Below, one piece after another: positions 18,677 to 27,342 of a stretch of 64,000 nucleotides of DNA. The translations under genes and the position numbers were made by a program. Under the pieces are notes generated by a model. The model did no database searches. It was not told the DNA's origin and saw only the letters and a program-made list of their open reading frames with translations. Within the stretch, counting starts at the first letter, position 1. Each line of letters opens with the position of its first letter. Source of the DNA: CAVSRC01 sp963782045 (GTDB taxonomy: Bacteria > Pseudomonadota > Alphaproteobacteria > Rhizobiales > Kaistiaceae); the NCBI GenBank assembly GCA_963782045.1, contig CAWAIR010000033.1, positions 62,001 to 126,000 of the forward strand, read 5' to 3'.

Positions 18677-18806
18677 CGCCCCTCCCGTCGGCCGCCGTCG
18701 CTATCGCGGAGAGCCGCGGCAGCGCCGTTGTCCGGTCCGTATCGGGACCGGTTCGGCGGATTATAACCGCGCTGGGGGCGATTTTCTGCCGCGGCCTGTG
18801 TCGCGG

Positions 18807-19253
18807 TCAGGTCTGGTCGGCGCCGCCGTGCTTGAGGGTGCGCACCATGTCGAGCAGCCGGGTGACCACGCTCTGGGCGAAGCCCTTGCGCTTGCCGGTG
18901 CCCTCGGCTGCGGCCGCCTGACCGGCCGCCGGCGCTGCGACGCCGGCCGCCAGCCGGTCGACGCGCCGGGACAGGCGATCGACGTCGGACGCCAGGCGAT
19001 CGACCTTGTCCGAGAGGCCGGTGAGCCGATCGCCCAGCCCCGAATCCATGATCGGCTCGCAGCGCCACACGCCCCTCTCCTGACGGCAATGAGAGACGGC
19101 GCCAGTGCGGGTGTCGAGGCGCACGAAGCTGTTGTCGGGGCCGGAGCTGAGTTCGTAGCGCCCGGCGGGCGGCGCGCCATCCTGAGCGACCGCCGGGACG
19201 ACAAACCCCGCCGAAACGATGGCGAGCGGGAGAATGAGGCAGCGGATTGTCAA
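18807..19253 (-). CDS. Hypothetical exported coiled-coil protein
   Basis: About 148 residues, family not recognised. TTG 19253 is chosen because GGGAGG lies 5 nt upstream and a clear signal peptide follows (CLILPLAIVSAGFVVPAVAQ). The mature part holds a short two-cysteine module (HCRQERGVWRCEP) and then a heptad-rich stretch GLGDRLTGLSDKVDRLASDV that should form a coiled coil. An Ala-rich linker and basic tail end it. Probably periplasmic; the cysteines could form a disulphide. A much longer upstream open frame overlaps the DUF952 gene and is not believed. Confidence 0.65.
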   Translation of the reverse strand: MTIRCLILPLAIVSAGFVVPAVAQDGAPPAGRYELSSGPDNSFVRLDTRTGAVSHCRQERGVWRCEPIMDSGLGDRLTGLSDKVDRLASDVDRLSRRVDRLAAGVAAPAAGQAAAAEGTGKRKGFAQSVVTRLLDMVRTLKHGGADQT

Positions 19254-19415
19254 CGCAACCTCCCTGCGGCTGTCATTTCGCACTTCTCGCGAGCCTAGCA
19301 CAGTCCGGGCCTGGATCGCACCGGCGAGGGCGCGACCTTCTGTGCAGGGACGACTCCGGGAGCATCCAGACGGTTCCGACTCGCCGCAAAACCCTCTACT
19401 GTCGCGCGGTAAGAG

Positions 19416-19760
19416 ATGACCATCATTTATAAAATCTGCCCGGCTGAGGTGTGGCGCAAGGCTGAGACCGAGGGGGCTTTCCGCGGCGCCGGCGTTGATC
19501 TGGCCGACGGCTTCATCCATTTCTCCACCGCCGATACGGTGAAGGAGACTGCGGCGCGCCATTTTGCCGGGGTCGCCGATCTTGTGCTTGTCGCCTTCGA
19601 CGATCTGGCGCTTGGGCCGGAGCTGCGCTACGAGCCGTCGCGCGGCGGCGCGCTGTTTCCCCATCTCTACGGTCGGCTCGACCCCGCTCTGGCGCTCTGG
19701 GTGAAACCCCTGTCGCTTGACGCGGACGGGCGGCACGTCTTCCCGGACCCTTCGCCATGA
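19416..19760 (+). CDS. DUF952 family protein
   Basis: A 114-residue cytoplasmic protein with the family pattern IYKICPAEVWRKAETEGAFR, followed by DGFIHFSTADTVKETAARHF and the C-terminal PHLYGRLDPALALWVKPLSL. DUF952 proteins have no settled function. The fold recalls ADP-ribosyltransferase-like small domains, which is knowledge of the family and not something shown here. Its stop overlaps the start of pyrD by 4 nt (ATGA), so the two are one transcription and translation unit. Confidence 0.88.
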   Translation: MTIIYKICPAEVWRKAETEGAFRGAGVDLADGFIHFSTADTVKETAARHFAGVADLVLVAFDDLALGPELRYEPSRGGALFPHLYGRLDPALALWVKPLSLDADGRHVFPDPSP

Positions 19761-20833
19761 CCCTCGCCTTCCGGCTGATGCGGCCGTTGGTCTTCGCCGT
19801 CGACCCGGAGATGGCCCACCGGCTTGCCGTGTGCGGCGTCGCCGCCGCCGGGCTGCTGCCGCGCAGGCCAGCGGCGGACCCGCGGCTTGCCTGCCGCGTG
19901 CTTGGGCTGACCTTTCCCAACCCGGTCGGCCTTGCCGCCGGCTTCGACAAGAACGCCGCGGTGATCGACGCGACGCTTGCCGCCGGCTTCGGCTTCACCG
20001 AGGTCGGCACGCTGACGCCGAAAGCGCAGGCGGGCAATCCGCGGCCGCGCGTGTTCCGCCTGCCCGCCGACCAGGCAGTCATCAACCGCATGGGCTTCAA
20101 CAACCAGGGCTTCGACGCCGCCGAGCGCCGGCTCAAGGATCGGCGCCCGCAGGGCATCGTCGGCATCAACATCGGCGCCAACCGCGACAGCGCCGACCGG
20201 GTGGCCGATTACGTCGCCGGCGTCACGCGCTTCGCGCCGTTGGCCGGCTACATCGCCATCAACATCTCGTCGCCCAACACGCCGGGCCTGCGCGACCTGC
20301 AGGAGCGCTCGGCGGTAAGCGGGCTTGTCGCGGCAATCGTGGAGGCGCGGCGGACCGCCGGGAAGCCAGTGCCGATTTTGCTCAAGCTCGCCCCCGATCT
20401 TGACGACGCGGCGCTGGAGGCGATAGCCGCCACGGCCATCGACAACGGCATCGAGGGGCTGATCCTGACCAACACGACGCTTGCCCGCGACGGCATCGGC
20501 AACCGCCGGTTCGCCGCCGAGACCGGCGGCCTCTCCGGGCGGCCGCTCTTCCGCCGCTCGACCGCGATCCTGGCGCGGTTGCGCAAGGCGGTGGGCCGGA
20601 AGCTCGTGCTGATCGGGGTGGGCGGGATCGATTCGGCCGAGACCGCCTGGGAGAAGATGGCGGCCGGCGCCGACCTCATCCAGGTCTATACCGGCATGGT
20701 CTACGAGGGGCTGGGGCTGGCGGCGGAGATCGCCGCCGGGCTCCGCCGGCGGCTCGACCGCGAGAAGATCGACACCATTGGCGCCATCGTCGGCAGCGCC
20801 GCCGACCGCTGGGCGCGGGAAGCGACGTCGTAA
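19757..20833 (+). CDS. pyrD: Dihydroorotate dehydrogenase (quinone)
   Basis: A 358-residue class 2 (membrane-associated, quinone-using) enzyme of pyrimidine synthesis, oxidising dihydroorotate to orotate. Motifs seen are GLTFPNPVGLAAGFDKNAAV, GFTEVGTLTPKAQAGNPRPR, INRMGFNNQGFDAAERRL, YIAINISSPNTPGLRDLQ (catalytic Ser in NISSPNTPGLR), ILLKLAPDLDD, EGLILTNTTLARDG and LIGVGGIDSAETAWEKMAAG. The N-terminal segment of about 40 residues is the membrane-binding part of class 2 enzymes. Coupled to the DUF952 gene. Confidence 0.96.
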   Translation: MTLAFRLMRPLVFAVDPEMAHRLAVCGVAAAGLLPRRPAADPRLACRVLGLTFPNPVGLAAGFDKNAAVIDATLAAGFGFTEVGTLTPKAQAGNPRPRVFRLPADQAVINRMGFNNQGFDAAERRLKDRRPQGIVGINIGANRDSADRVADYVAGVTRFAPLAGYIAINISSPNTPGLRDLQERSAVSGLVAAIVEARRTAGKPVPILLKLAPDLDDAALEAIAATAIDNGIEGLILTNTTLARDGIGNRRFAAETGGLSGRPLFRRSTAILARLRKAVGRKLVLIGVGGIDSAETAWEKMAAGADLIQVYTGMVYEGLGLAAEIAAGLRRRLDREKIDTIGAIVGSAADRWAREATS

Positions 20834-20844
20834 ATCCTGCGGCC

Positions 20845-21132
20845 TCAGAAGCTCGAGCCGCCGCGCCGGCCGAACCGGAACAGGCGCATGACCAGCCAAA
20901 CCGGCACGACGATGACGGCGCCGAGCAGGAAATAGCGAAAGCCCCAGGTGATCGCGTCGAAGCCCATGTTCCAGACGCGCTGAACCAGTCGCTGCAGGCT
21001 CTCCACGATGTCGAAGGGCGACAGGCCGAGCGCGCTCAGGATGACGCCGAGCACGAAGGACATGACGGCAAGCTGGACGAGGACCCGGCCAGGCGAGCCG
21101 CCGAAGAAACGGGTGAGCGCTGTGCTGTTCAT
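20845..21132 (-). CDS. DUF6460 small membrane protein
   Basis: A 95-residue protein with two hydrophobic helices (LAVMSFVLGVILSALGL and YFLLGAVIVVPVWLVMRLF), typical of the small DUF6460 proteins of Rhizobiales. These commonly begin with a short soluble stretch ending GGSPGRVLVQLAVMSF and carry a central amphipathic segment (FDIVESLQRLVQRVWNMG). ATG 21132 is used; the upstream extension to 21252 is not coding. Function unknown. Convergent with pyrD, 11 bp apart. Confidence 0.78.
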   Translation of the reverse strand: MNSTALTRFFGGSPGRVLVQLAVMSFVLGVILSALGLSPFDIVESLQRLVQRVWNMGFDAITWGFRYFLLGAVIVVPVWLVMRLFRFGRRGGSSF

Positions 21133-21304
21133 TGCTGTCTCTGGGATCTCTCCGGAGCCCTGCGGAAAGTAGTTGGTCTCACCGTTATATGGCGAGCCGG
21201 GGGCATCATCCAAGAGCCGGCCCGACGCCCCCCGTAAGCCGGACGCGCCCATGCCGGCCGCAATTGCCTTCAGCCAGCGTTTCGCCTTATATCTCTCCGC
21301 CGGC

Positions 21305-21378
21305 GCGGGTGTAGTTCAATGGCAGAACGGCAGCTTCCCAAGCTGCATACGAGGGTTCGATTCCCTTCACCCGCTCCA
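21305..21378 (+). tRNA. tRNA-Gly (anticodon CCC)
   Basis: Complete cloverleaf: acceptor GCGGGTG pairs with CACCCGC, anticodon stem GCAGC/GCTGC encloses loop TTCCCAA giving anticodon CCC (reads GGG), and the T-loop is TTCGATT. The CCA end is encoded (discriminator T75, CCA to 21378). Confidence 0.96.
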
Positions 21379-21398
21379 GTCCTCCGGGCCGCCTGCCC

Positions 21399-23363
21399 TC
21401 ACCCCTTCACCGCTCCGACCGTCAGGCCCTCGACCAGGAAGCGCTGGGCGTAGATGTAGAGCACGGCCACCGGAACCGCGGTCAGCAGCGAGGCCGCCAT
21501 CAGCATGCCCCACGGCAGGATGTCGCCGAAGACCAGCGACTGCAGGCCGATCGGCAGCGTGCGCAGCGATTCCGAGGTGATGAACACGAAGGCGAAGAGG
21601 AACTCGTTCCAGGCGGTGGTGAAGGCGAACAGCGCCACCGCCAGGGTGGCCGGCGCCGCCAGCGGCAGGACGATCTTCCAGAACGTGTAGATGCGGCTGG
21701 CGCCGTCGAGCATCGCCGCCTCTTCCAGTTCGACCGGAATGGAGCGGAAATAGCCCATCAATACCCAGGTCGCGAAGGGCAGCAGGAACGTCGGATAGGT
21801 GACCATCAGCGCGCCGTAGGTATTGATCAGCCCGAGGGTCGTCAGCGTCTGATAGAGCGGAATGAAGATCAGCGTCTGCGGCAGCAGATAGGTGATGAGC
21901 AGGAAACTGGTGAGCAGTCCGGCGCCGCGGAACTTGAGGCGCGACAGGGCATAGCCGGCAAGTGACGCGAAGACGACCGAGATGATGGTGCTCACCGTCG
22001 CGACAAGGACGGAATTGGCAAACCAGGTCACGAACGGCGTCCCGAAAAGGAGATGCCTGAACTGCTCGAGGGTGAACGGCGAGGGCCAGAAGATCGAGGT
22101 CCGCGCGCTGACCTGGTGCGTGGTCTTGAACGATGTGATCAGCACCCAGAAGAACGGGAACAGCACGAACAGCACGAACGGGAACAGCACGATCATCCGC
22201 CCCAACGTACCCAGCCGCTGGCGCTGGTCGCGGTGTAGCAGTGGCGTCACCGCCGAACCGTGCACGCGCCGGCGCACGGCATCGCCAATCCTCTCGACGC
22301 CGGCGATCACCAGCTCGAAGGGCAGGAACACCCAGTCCATCAGGCGGTCGAAAACACGGACGGCGACGCTCAGAACGTCATCGCCGAAACTGCCCTTGCG
22401 GCTGAGGCGCGACTTGCGGTCGTCCTGGCGCATGAACTTGCCGAGCAGCCAGATGATCACCGCCATCAGCGGCGCCACGCTGAGGGCGATGGCACTGCCG
22501 GGGCCGTATTGCAGTGAACCGATGGCCTTCTCGTAGGCGAGGATCGAGTAGAGGCGCGTCGCCCCGCTCGGCCCCCCGCCGGTCATCAGGAAGGGCAGAC
22601 CGAACTGGTTGAAGGTCGAGATGAAGGACAGGAGGAGGACCACCACGATGACGTAGCGTAGGCTGGGCAAGGTAACGTGACGGAAGCGCTGGACGACGTT
22701 GGCGCCGTCGACCTCGGCCGCCTCCAGTTGTTCGTGATCGATCGCCTTCAGGCCGGCGAGCAGGAGAAGTGTATAGAAGGGGATGCCCTTCCAGATGTTG
22801 ACTGCGATGATGCTCGACATCGCGAGATGGGGGTCCGACAACCAGCCGACAGGCTGTTTGATGAGCCCGAGGCCGTGCAGGATCGGATTGAGGCCGCCAA
22901 AGAGCGGATCGTAGATGCTGCGCCAGGCAAGGGCGGTGACGATCTCGGGCACGATCCACGGCAGCAGCATGATGCCGCTGATCAGGCTGCGGGCGGGAAT
23001 GCGGCTGTTGAGGATCAACGCGATCGTCATGCCGGTGACGAACTTGATGCCGAGCGACCAAAGCGTGAACTCGATGGTGTTCTGCAGCGCGAAGATATAG
23101 TCGCTGTTGTGCAGCAGGCGCGTGTAGTTGCGGAAGCCGACATAGACGGTCTTGCCGGTCAGGAAATTCAGCGTCGTCGTGCTGATCAGGGCCGCATTGA
23201 TCAGCGGCCAGAAGATGAGCCCGGCCATGATGACAACGGTCGGCAGGACGAACAGGGACGCGACCTTCCAGTCGCGCCCGAAGATGGCTTCGAGCCGCAT
23301 GCGGATGAGCAGGCGCATGTCCGACTGAACGACCGGTTGGCTCAGCTCAAGCTGACCGTCCAT
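21399..23363 (-). CDS. Fused ABC sugar permease (MalF-like plus MalG-like domains in one chain)
   Basis: A 654-residue protein holding two complete BPD_transp_1 domains that are normally separate subunits. The first half (residues ~20-310) has a MalF-like opening FVLPTVVIMAGLIFWPLINA and an EAA loop LEAAEVDGANVVQRFRHVTL. The second half (residues ~395-654) has FPFFWVLITSFKTTHQVSA and EAA loop LEEAAMLDGASRIYTFWKIV. A linker of about 80 residues, charged and including RKSRLSRKGSFGDD, joins them. ATG 23363 follows GGAGA and lies 107 bp after the binding-protein gene. No ATPase gene is next to it, so a shared MsmK/UgpC-type ATPase is inferred. The start and the fused frame look clean. Confidence 0.9.
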   Translation of the reverse strand: MDGQLELSQPVVQSDMRLLIRMRLEAIFGRDWKVASLFVLPTVVIMAGLIFWPLINAALISTTTLNFLTGKTVYVGFRNYTRLLHNSDYIFALQNTIEFTLWSLGIKFVTGMTIALILNSRIPARSLISGIMLLPWIVPEIVTALAWRSIYDPLFGGLNPILHGLGLIKQPVGWLSDPHLAMSSIIAVNIWKGIPFYTLLLLAGLKAIDHEQLEAAEVDGANVVQRFRHVTLPSLRYVIVVVLLLSFISTFNQFGLPFLMTGGGPSGATRLYSILAYEKAIGSLQYGPGSAIALSVAPLMAVIIWLLGKFMRQDDRKSRLSRKGSFGDDVLSVAVRVFDRLMDWVFLPFELVIAGVERIGDAVRRRVHGSAVTPLLHRDQRQRLGTLGRMIVLFPFVLFVLFPFFWVLITSFKTTHQVSARTSIFWPSPFTLEQFRHLLFGTPFVTWFANSVLVATVSTIISVVFASLAGYALSRLKFRGAGLLTSFLLITYLLPQTLIFIPLYQTLTTLGLINTYGALMVTYPTFLLPFATWVLMGYFRSIPVELEEAAMLDGASRIYTFWKIVLPLAAPATLAVALFAFTTAWNEFLFAFVFITSESLRTLPIGLQSLVFGDILPWGMLMAASLLTAVPVAVLYIYAQRFLVEGLTVGAVKG

Positions 23364-23469
23364 CTGCAGTCTCCATTGAGCGGAGTGCGGCGGCCGCGAA
23401 CGCGACGCCACGGAAACGGACCGAAGGGGCGGGGACGGCCGCGGCCGTCCCCGCAATCGGTCGGCGGAC

Positions 23470-24858
23470 CTACTGCATTATTCCGCCTTCTTCGAAGACC
23501 TGGACGATCTTGTCGTTCGCGTCCTTGACGGCATCGGCCGGGCTCATACGGCCGGAGATGGCGTTGCCGATGGCCTGCTCAAGAATGCTCTGGGCGCGGA
23601 TCGCGTCGATCTGGGCCGCGGGCTTCGCCGGCCACGAGGTGCCGAGGAACGGATCGGTGACGCTGACCTGCTCCTTGATGATCGCGAAGTTGGGGTCGGC
23701 GTTGATCAGTTCCGGCGTCCACAGCTTCTCGTAGGCGGGCATGAACAGGCCGCCGGCAATCGCCGAGATCTTGTTGAAGTTCGCCGGGTCGAGCAGATCG
23801 AGAGCGAGCTTCTTGGCGAGGTCGACGTTCGGCGCACCCTTGAAGATATGCAGCCAGCCCTGAACCGCACCGCCGTCGCGGCTGTCGCCGTTGTTGGCCG
23901 TGGGGGCGCGCAAGACGAGCATGTCCTTGAAGAAGGGCAGCTTGTCCTTCTTCGATGCGGCGTAGACACTGAACGAGTTCAGCGTCATGCCGATGCTGCC
24001 CGCCGCCCAGGCTTCGTTGTTGCCGGTGTCGGTCCAGCTTTCGACGCCAGGCGGGATCATGGCCGCATACTTGCCGTTTCGGTCATAGGTCTCGACCAGC
24101 CACTTGAACGCAGCCACGGTCTCGGGCGAGTTGAAGGTCACCTTCAAGCCGGTCGGGTCGGTGAAGTGACCGCCGAAGGCCTGAACGATCGCGGTGTCGA
24201 AGCCGAAGCCGTCGCCACCCTTGTTGGGGGTGAAGCCCCAGCCGTAGAACCCATTGGCCGGATCGGAGATCTTGAGCGCTGCTTCGCGGCGGTCGCCCCA
24301 GGTCTTCAGCGACGCCGGATCGATGCCCTTTTCCTTCAGCTTGTCGCCGCGGAAGAAGTAACCCGTGGTGCTGCCGATGTAGGGGATCGATTTCCACTTG
24401 CCGTCAAACTGACCGGTCTTGGCGGCATTGAGGCCGGGCATGATCTTGCCGTACTTGGCCTCGGCCTCGGCGACCACGTCCGAGACATCCTCGACGAGAT
24501 CGAGCGTGTTCAACTGGGCAATCGAAACGTTGGTGGTGTAGGCGAAATCAGGCGGGTTGCCCGCCTTCACCGCGGCGCTCATCTTGCCGAGGAAGTCGCC
24601 GAACAATTCCGGGTTCGTGGTCGAAATGTCGAGTTGGGCATTGTTGGCCTTGGCAAACGCCGCGACCTCCTGGTCGAAAAGCGTCTGCGCTTCCGGAAAA
24701 TACTCGGTGCGATGAATGACGGTCAGCTTGCCGGCACTGCCTTGCGGCAACGCCATATCCTCGGCGGCGAAGGCCGGCAGACCTCCGCTCGCGATGAAGA
24801 CGCTGGAAGCCGCGGCCGTGCGCAGCACGTCACGACGGCTGATCTTCTTCGAGCTCAT
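23470..24858 (-). CDS. ABC transporter extracellular solute-binding protein (family 1, sugar type)
   Basis: A 462-residue periplasmic binding protein with a twin-arginine signal (KKISRRDVLRTAAASSVFIA), so it is probably exported folded by Tat. The mature part has LTVIHRTEYFPEAQTLFDQE, NPPDFAYTTNVSIAQLNTLD and YIGSTTGYFFRGDKLKEKGI, then a C-terminal lobe with RDGGAVQGWLHIFKGAP. Start ATG 24858 has GGGAGG upstream. It is first in the operon with the fused permease. Genes for sugar-acid dehydratases next door suggest a uronate/aldonate-type ligand; that is inference. Confidence 0.9.
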   Translation of the reverse strand: MSSKKISRRDVLRTAAASSVFIASGGLPAFAAEDMALPQGSAGKLTVIHRTEYFPEAQTLFDQEVAAFAKANNAQLDISTTNPELFGDFLGKMSAAVKAGNPPDFAYTTNVSIAQLNTLDLVEDVSDVVAEAEAKYGKIMPGLNAAKTGQFDGKWKSIPYIGSTTGYFFRGDKLKEKGIDPASLKTWGDRREAALKISDPANGFYGWGFTPNKGGDGFGFDTAIVQAFGGHFTDPTGLKVTFNSPETVAAFKWLVETYDRNGKYAAMIPPGVESWTDTGNNEAWAAGSIGMTLNSFSVYAASKKDKLPFFKDMLVLRAPTANNGDSRDGGAVQGWLHIFKGAPNVDLAKKLALDLLDPANFNKISAIAGGLFMPAYEKLWTPELINADPNFAIIKEQVSVTDPFLGTSWPAKPAAQIDAIRAQSILEQAIGNAISGRMSPADAVKDANDKIVQVFEEGGIMQ

Positions 24859-25219
24859 TATTGGTTCCCTCCCAAGGTTCGTGTAGCCACTGGGCAGATC
24901 GGCGGCGCGCACGAATTACCAATTCTGTTCAGCGATAGTCGTCGGCCGTTTCGTCTGCTTGTCCTTCTCCCACTGTCGCCTCCGCGACACTCTCAAAGTT
25001 TTCCTGAAAGCGTTTTCAACTGCAAGCCCCAAATTTTCACGGAGTGAAAAAACTCATGTACTCTTTGCAGATTGGAACTGTTATCGGGAATAAATCGGGC
25101 GACGATTGGCCGCATCGCCCGTGCGCCGCGACCACGCGCGGGGGCGGCGCTCTCCGTGCCACACCAGAGCCTGGACCAGATGCATGAGCGCTGACGACCA
25201 AACGCCAAGGACGACCGAC
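24859..25219. promoter_or_regulatory. Divergent promoter region between binding-protein gene and enolase-family gene
   Basis: A 361 bp non-coding stretch separates two divergent start codons. It is less GC-rich than its surroundings and holds a LacI-type operator at 25005-25018 and a separate inverted repeat at 25034-25050 (TTTTCAC, GGA, GTGAAAA). Both lie where they could control either direction. Confidence 0.7.
25005..25018. promoter_or_regulatory. LacI-family operator candidate
   Basis: TGAAAGCGTTTTCA is a near-palindrome with the central CG typical of LacI/GalR-family sites. A sister site, TGAAAGCGCTGTCA, lies at 28918-28931 in front of the LacI-family gene. Confidence 0.7.
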
Positions 25220-26542
25220 ATGGTCAACACCAACTCGCGGCCATCGGCGCTGCGCATCACCGACATCCGCTGCGCGGACATCGTCGGCGCACCGTTCACC
25301 ACCTCGCTTGTGAAGATCCATACCAACCAGGGGATCGTCGGCCTCGGCGAGGTCCGCGACGGCGCCAGCAAGACCTTCGCCCTGATGCTGAAGAGCCGGC
25401 TGCTGGGCGAGAACCCGTGCGATGTCGACCGCCTGTTCCGGCGGATCAAGCAGTTCGGCGGGCACGGCCGCCAGGGCGGCGGCGTCTCGGCCATCGAGAT
25501 CGCCCTGTGGGACCTCGCCGGCAAGGCCTACGGGGTGCCGATCTACCAGATGCTCGGCGGCAAGTTCCGCGACCGCGTGCGCATGTACTGCGATACCGAT
25601 GCCAGCAGACCGAGCGGGAGCGAGACGGGCAAGCGGCTGAAGGCGCGCATGGACCTCGGCTACACCTTTCTCAAGATGGATCTCGGCCTCAACCAGATCA
25701 TGCACGTCGCGGGCGCGGTCGGCGCGCCGACCGGGCTTCTCGACAGCTACCGCGACAACCCGCACCGTCTCACGGCCAAGACGCTGGACGAACGCCGTCG
25801 CCGCAATGCCATCTACGATGTCCACAACGTACCCCATCCCTTCACCGGGCTGCATTTCACCGAGATGGGTCTCGATCTGCTCGAGCAGTACATCGCCGAG
25901 GTGCGTGTCGAGATCGGCCCGGACGTGCCGCTGGCCATCGATCATCTCGGCCACATCTCGCTCGGCGACGCCATGCGGCTGGCGCGGCGCATCGAGAAGT
26001 ACAATCCGGCGTGGCTTGAGGATGTGCTGCCGTGGCAATACACGGCGCAATACGCGCAGCTCGCCAAGAGCACGGCAGTGCCCATCTGCACGGGCGAGGA
26101 CATCTACCTGAAGGAAGATTTCGTGCCGCTCCTGAAGAGCGGTCTCGCCGTGATCCACCCCGACGTGCTGACCAGCGGCGGCATGCTGGAGACCAAGAAG
26201 ATCGGCGACCTGGCGCAGGAGCATGGCGTCGCCATGGCCATCCACATGGCGGAGAGCCCGGTCGCGGCGATGGCGGCGGCGCATGTCGCCGTCGCCACCG
26301 AGAACTTTCTCGCCCTCGAGCAGCATGCCGTCGACGTGCCCTGGTGGGACGACATCGTCACCGGCCTGCCTAAGCCGATCGTCAGCAACGGCTTCATCGA
26401 AGTGCCCGACCGGCCCGGCCTCGGCATCGACGATATCGACGACGCCGTCATCGCCGAGCATCTGCAGGCGGGCGCCGCCGGCCCGTGGGAGCCGACCGAT
26501 CGCTGGGATGACGAGGAGAGCTGGGACCGCACCTGGAGCTGA
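25220..26542 (+). CDS. Mandelate racemase/muconate lactonizing enzyme family protein (enolase superfamily)
   Basis: A 440-residue enolase-superfamily enzyme, likely a sugar-acid dehydratase. A capping N-terminal domain contains GIVGLGEVRDGASK. The barrel has metal ligands spaced as expected: D241 in LAIDHLGH, E267 in WLEDVLPW, E293 in CTGEDIYL. FLKMDLG is the KxD position and AIHMAES carries the late histidine. ATG 25220 follows AAGGACG by about 8 nt; ATG 25184 is an alternative. It is divergent from the transporter operon and shares its LacI-type control region. It abducts an alpha-proton next to a carboxylate; the substrate is unknown. Confidence 0.88.
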   Translation: MVNTNSRPSALRITDIRCADIVGAPFTTSLVKIHTNQGIVGLGEVRDGASKTFALMLKSRLLGENPCDVDRLFRRIKQFGGHGRQGGGVSAIEIALWDLAGKAYGVPIYQMLGGKFRDRVRMYCDTDASRPSGSETGKRLKARMDLGYTFLKMDLGLNQIMHVAGAVGAPTGLLDSYRDNPHRLTAKTLDERRRRNAIYDVHNVPHPFTGLHFTEMGLDLLEQYIAEVRVEIGPDVPLAIDHLGHISLGDAMRLARRIEKYNPAWLEDVLPWQYTAQYAQLAKSTAVPICTGEDIYLKEDFVPLLKSGLAVIHPDVLTSGGMLETKKIGDLAQEHGVAMAIHMAESPVAAMAAAHVAVATENFLALEQHAVDVPWWDDIVTGLPKPIVSNGFIEVPDRPGLGIDDIDDAVIAEHLQAGAAGPWEPTDRWDDEESWDRTWS

Positions 26543-26564
26543 CGGCCCGGTTCCTCCCTGCGCC

Positions 26565-27308
26565 TTACGAGGCGTGGCCGTTCTTGCGCCGCCACTCCTG
26601 ATACTCGGGCTCGGCATCCGGGTGGAGCGGGTAGTAGCGGCGCAGATCGCCGCCGCCGAGCAGGCGCTCGCGGGAGAACACCTCCCATTCGTGGTGCTTG
26701 CTGGCCTCCTCGATGACCTCCTCCGCCATCCCGGTCGGGACCACCACGACGCCATCGTCGTCGGCGACGATGATATCGCCCGGCTCGACGAAGACGCCAC
26801 CGCAGGCGACCGGAACGTTCACGGCGTAGGGCACGATGTCGGTCTGCACGTGATAGTTCGGCGTGACGCCACGCACCCACAGGCCGAGCTCCAGGCGCTG
26901 CACCTTGGGATAGTCGCGGATGCAGCCGTCGATGACGACACCGGCGCCGCCGCGGCCGCGAAAGTAGGTCAGCATCATGTCGCCGAAGATGCCGCTCTTC
27001 ATGTCGCCGCGGGCGTCGACGACGACAACGTCCCCCGGCTGGGTGTGGTAGAGCACGTGGCGGTGGAGCTGGGTTTCCGGGTCCAGGTACTCGTCCTCGC
27101 GGAACAGATCCTCGCGCTTGGGCATGCACTGGAGCGTCAGCGCCGGGCCGACGACCGTTCTGCCGGGGCTGCGGGCGGACGGCCCCATCATGTAAGGACT
27201 GCGCACGCCCATGTGGGCGAGCGTGCTGCTGGCGGTGGCGGCCCCGATGGTTTCCAGGGCCGCCAGCCATTCCTTCGGCGGGCGGGTGATGTCGGGCGTC
27301 GTCGTCAT
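26565..27308 (-). CDS. RraA family protein (HMG/CHA aldolase-like fold)
   Basis: A 247-residue RraA/4-hydroxy-4-methyl-2-oxoglutarate aldolase-family protein. Diagnostic pieces are SSTLAHMGVRSPYMMGPSAR, VVVDARGDMKSGIFGDMM and the metal/substrate motif GAGVVIDGCIRDYPKV (G-x2-DG-x2-RD). PGDIIVADDDGVVVVP is the usual late signature. The C-terminal extension (YYPLHPDAEPEYQEWRRKNG) is longer than in RraA of E. coli and fits the sugar-acid-locus subgroup often filed under this fold. Sitting between two enolase-family genes suggests a role in breaking down a 2-keto-3-deoxy sugar acid, not RNase E control. It is 34 bp downstream of the second enolase gene, same strand. Confidence 0.86.
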   Translation of the reverse strand: MTTTPDITRPPKEWLAALETIGAATASSTLAHMGVRSPYMMGPSARSPGRTVVGPALTLQCMPKREDLFREDEYLDPETQLHRHVLYHTQPGDVVVVDARGDMKSGIFGDMMLTYFRGRGGAGVVIDGCIRDYPKVQRLELGLWVRGVTPNYHVQTDIVPYAVNVPVACGGVFVEPGDIIVADDDGVVVVPTGMAEEVIEEASKHHEWEVFSRERLLGGGDLRRYYPLHPDAEPEYQEWRRKNGHAS

Positions 27309-27342
27309 CGGATGTGCTCCTCCCTGTGCATCCGTCCGGCCC

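Noticed and set aside
24859..25219. Intergenic ATG at 25184 as start of the enolase-family protein
   Set aside because: No good ribosome site; ATG 25220 has AAGGACG at proper distance and fits family length. Kept only as alternative.
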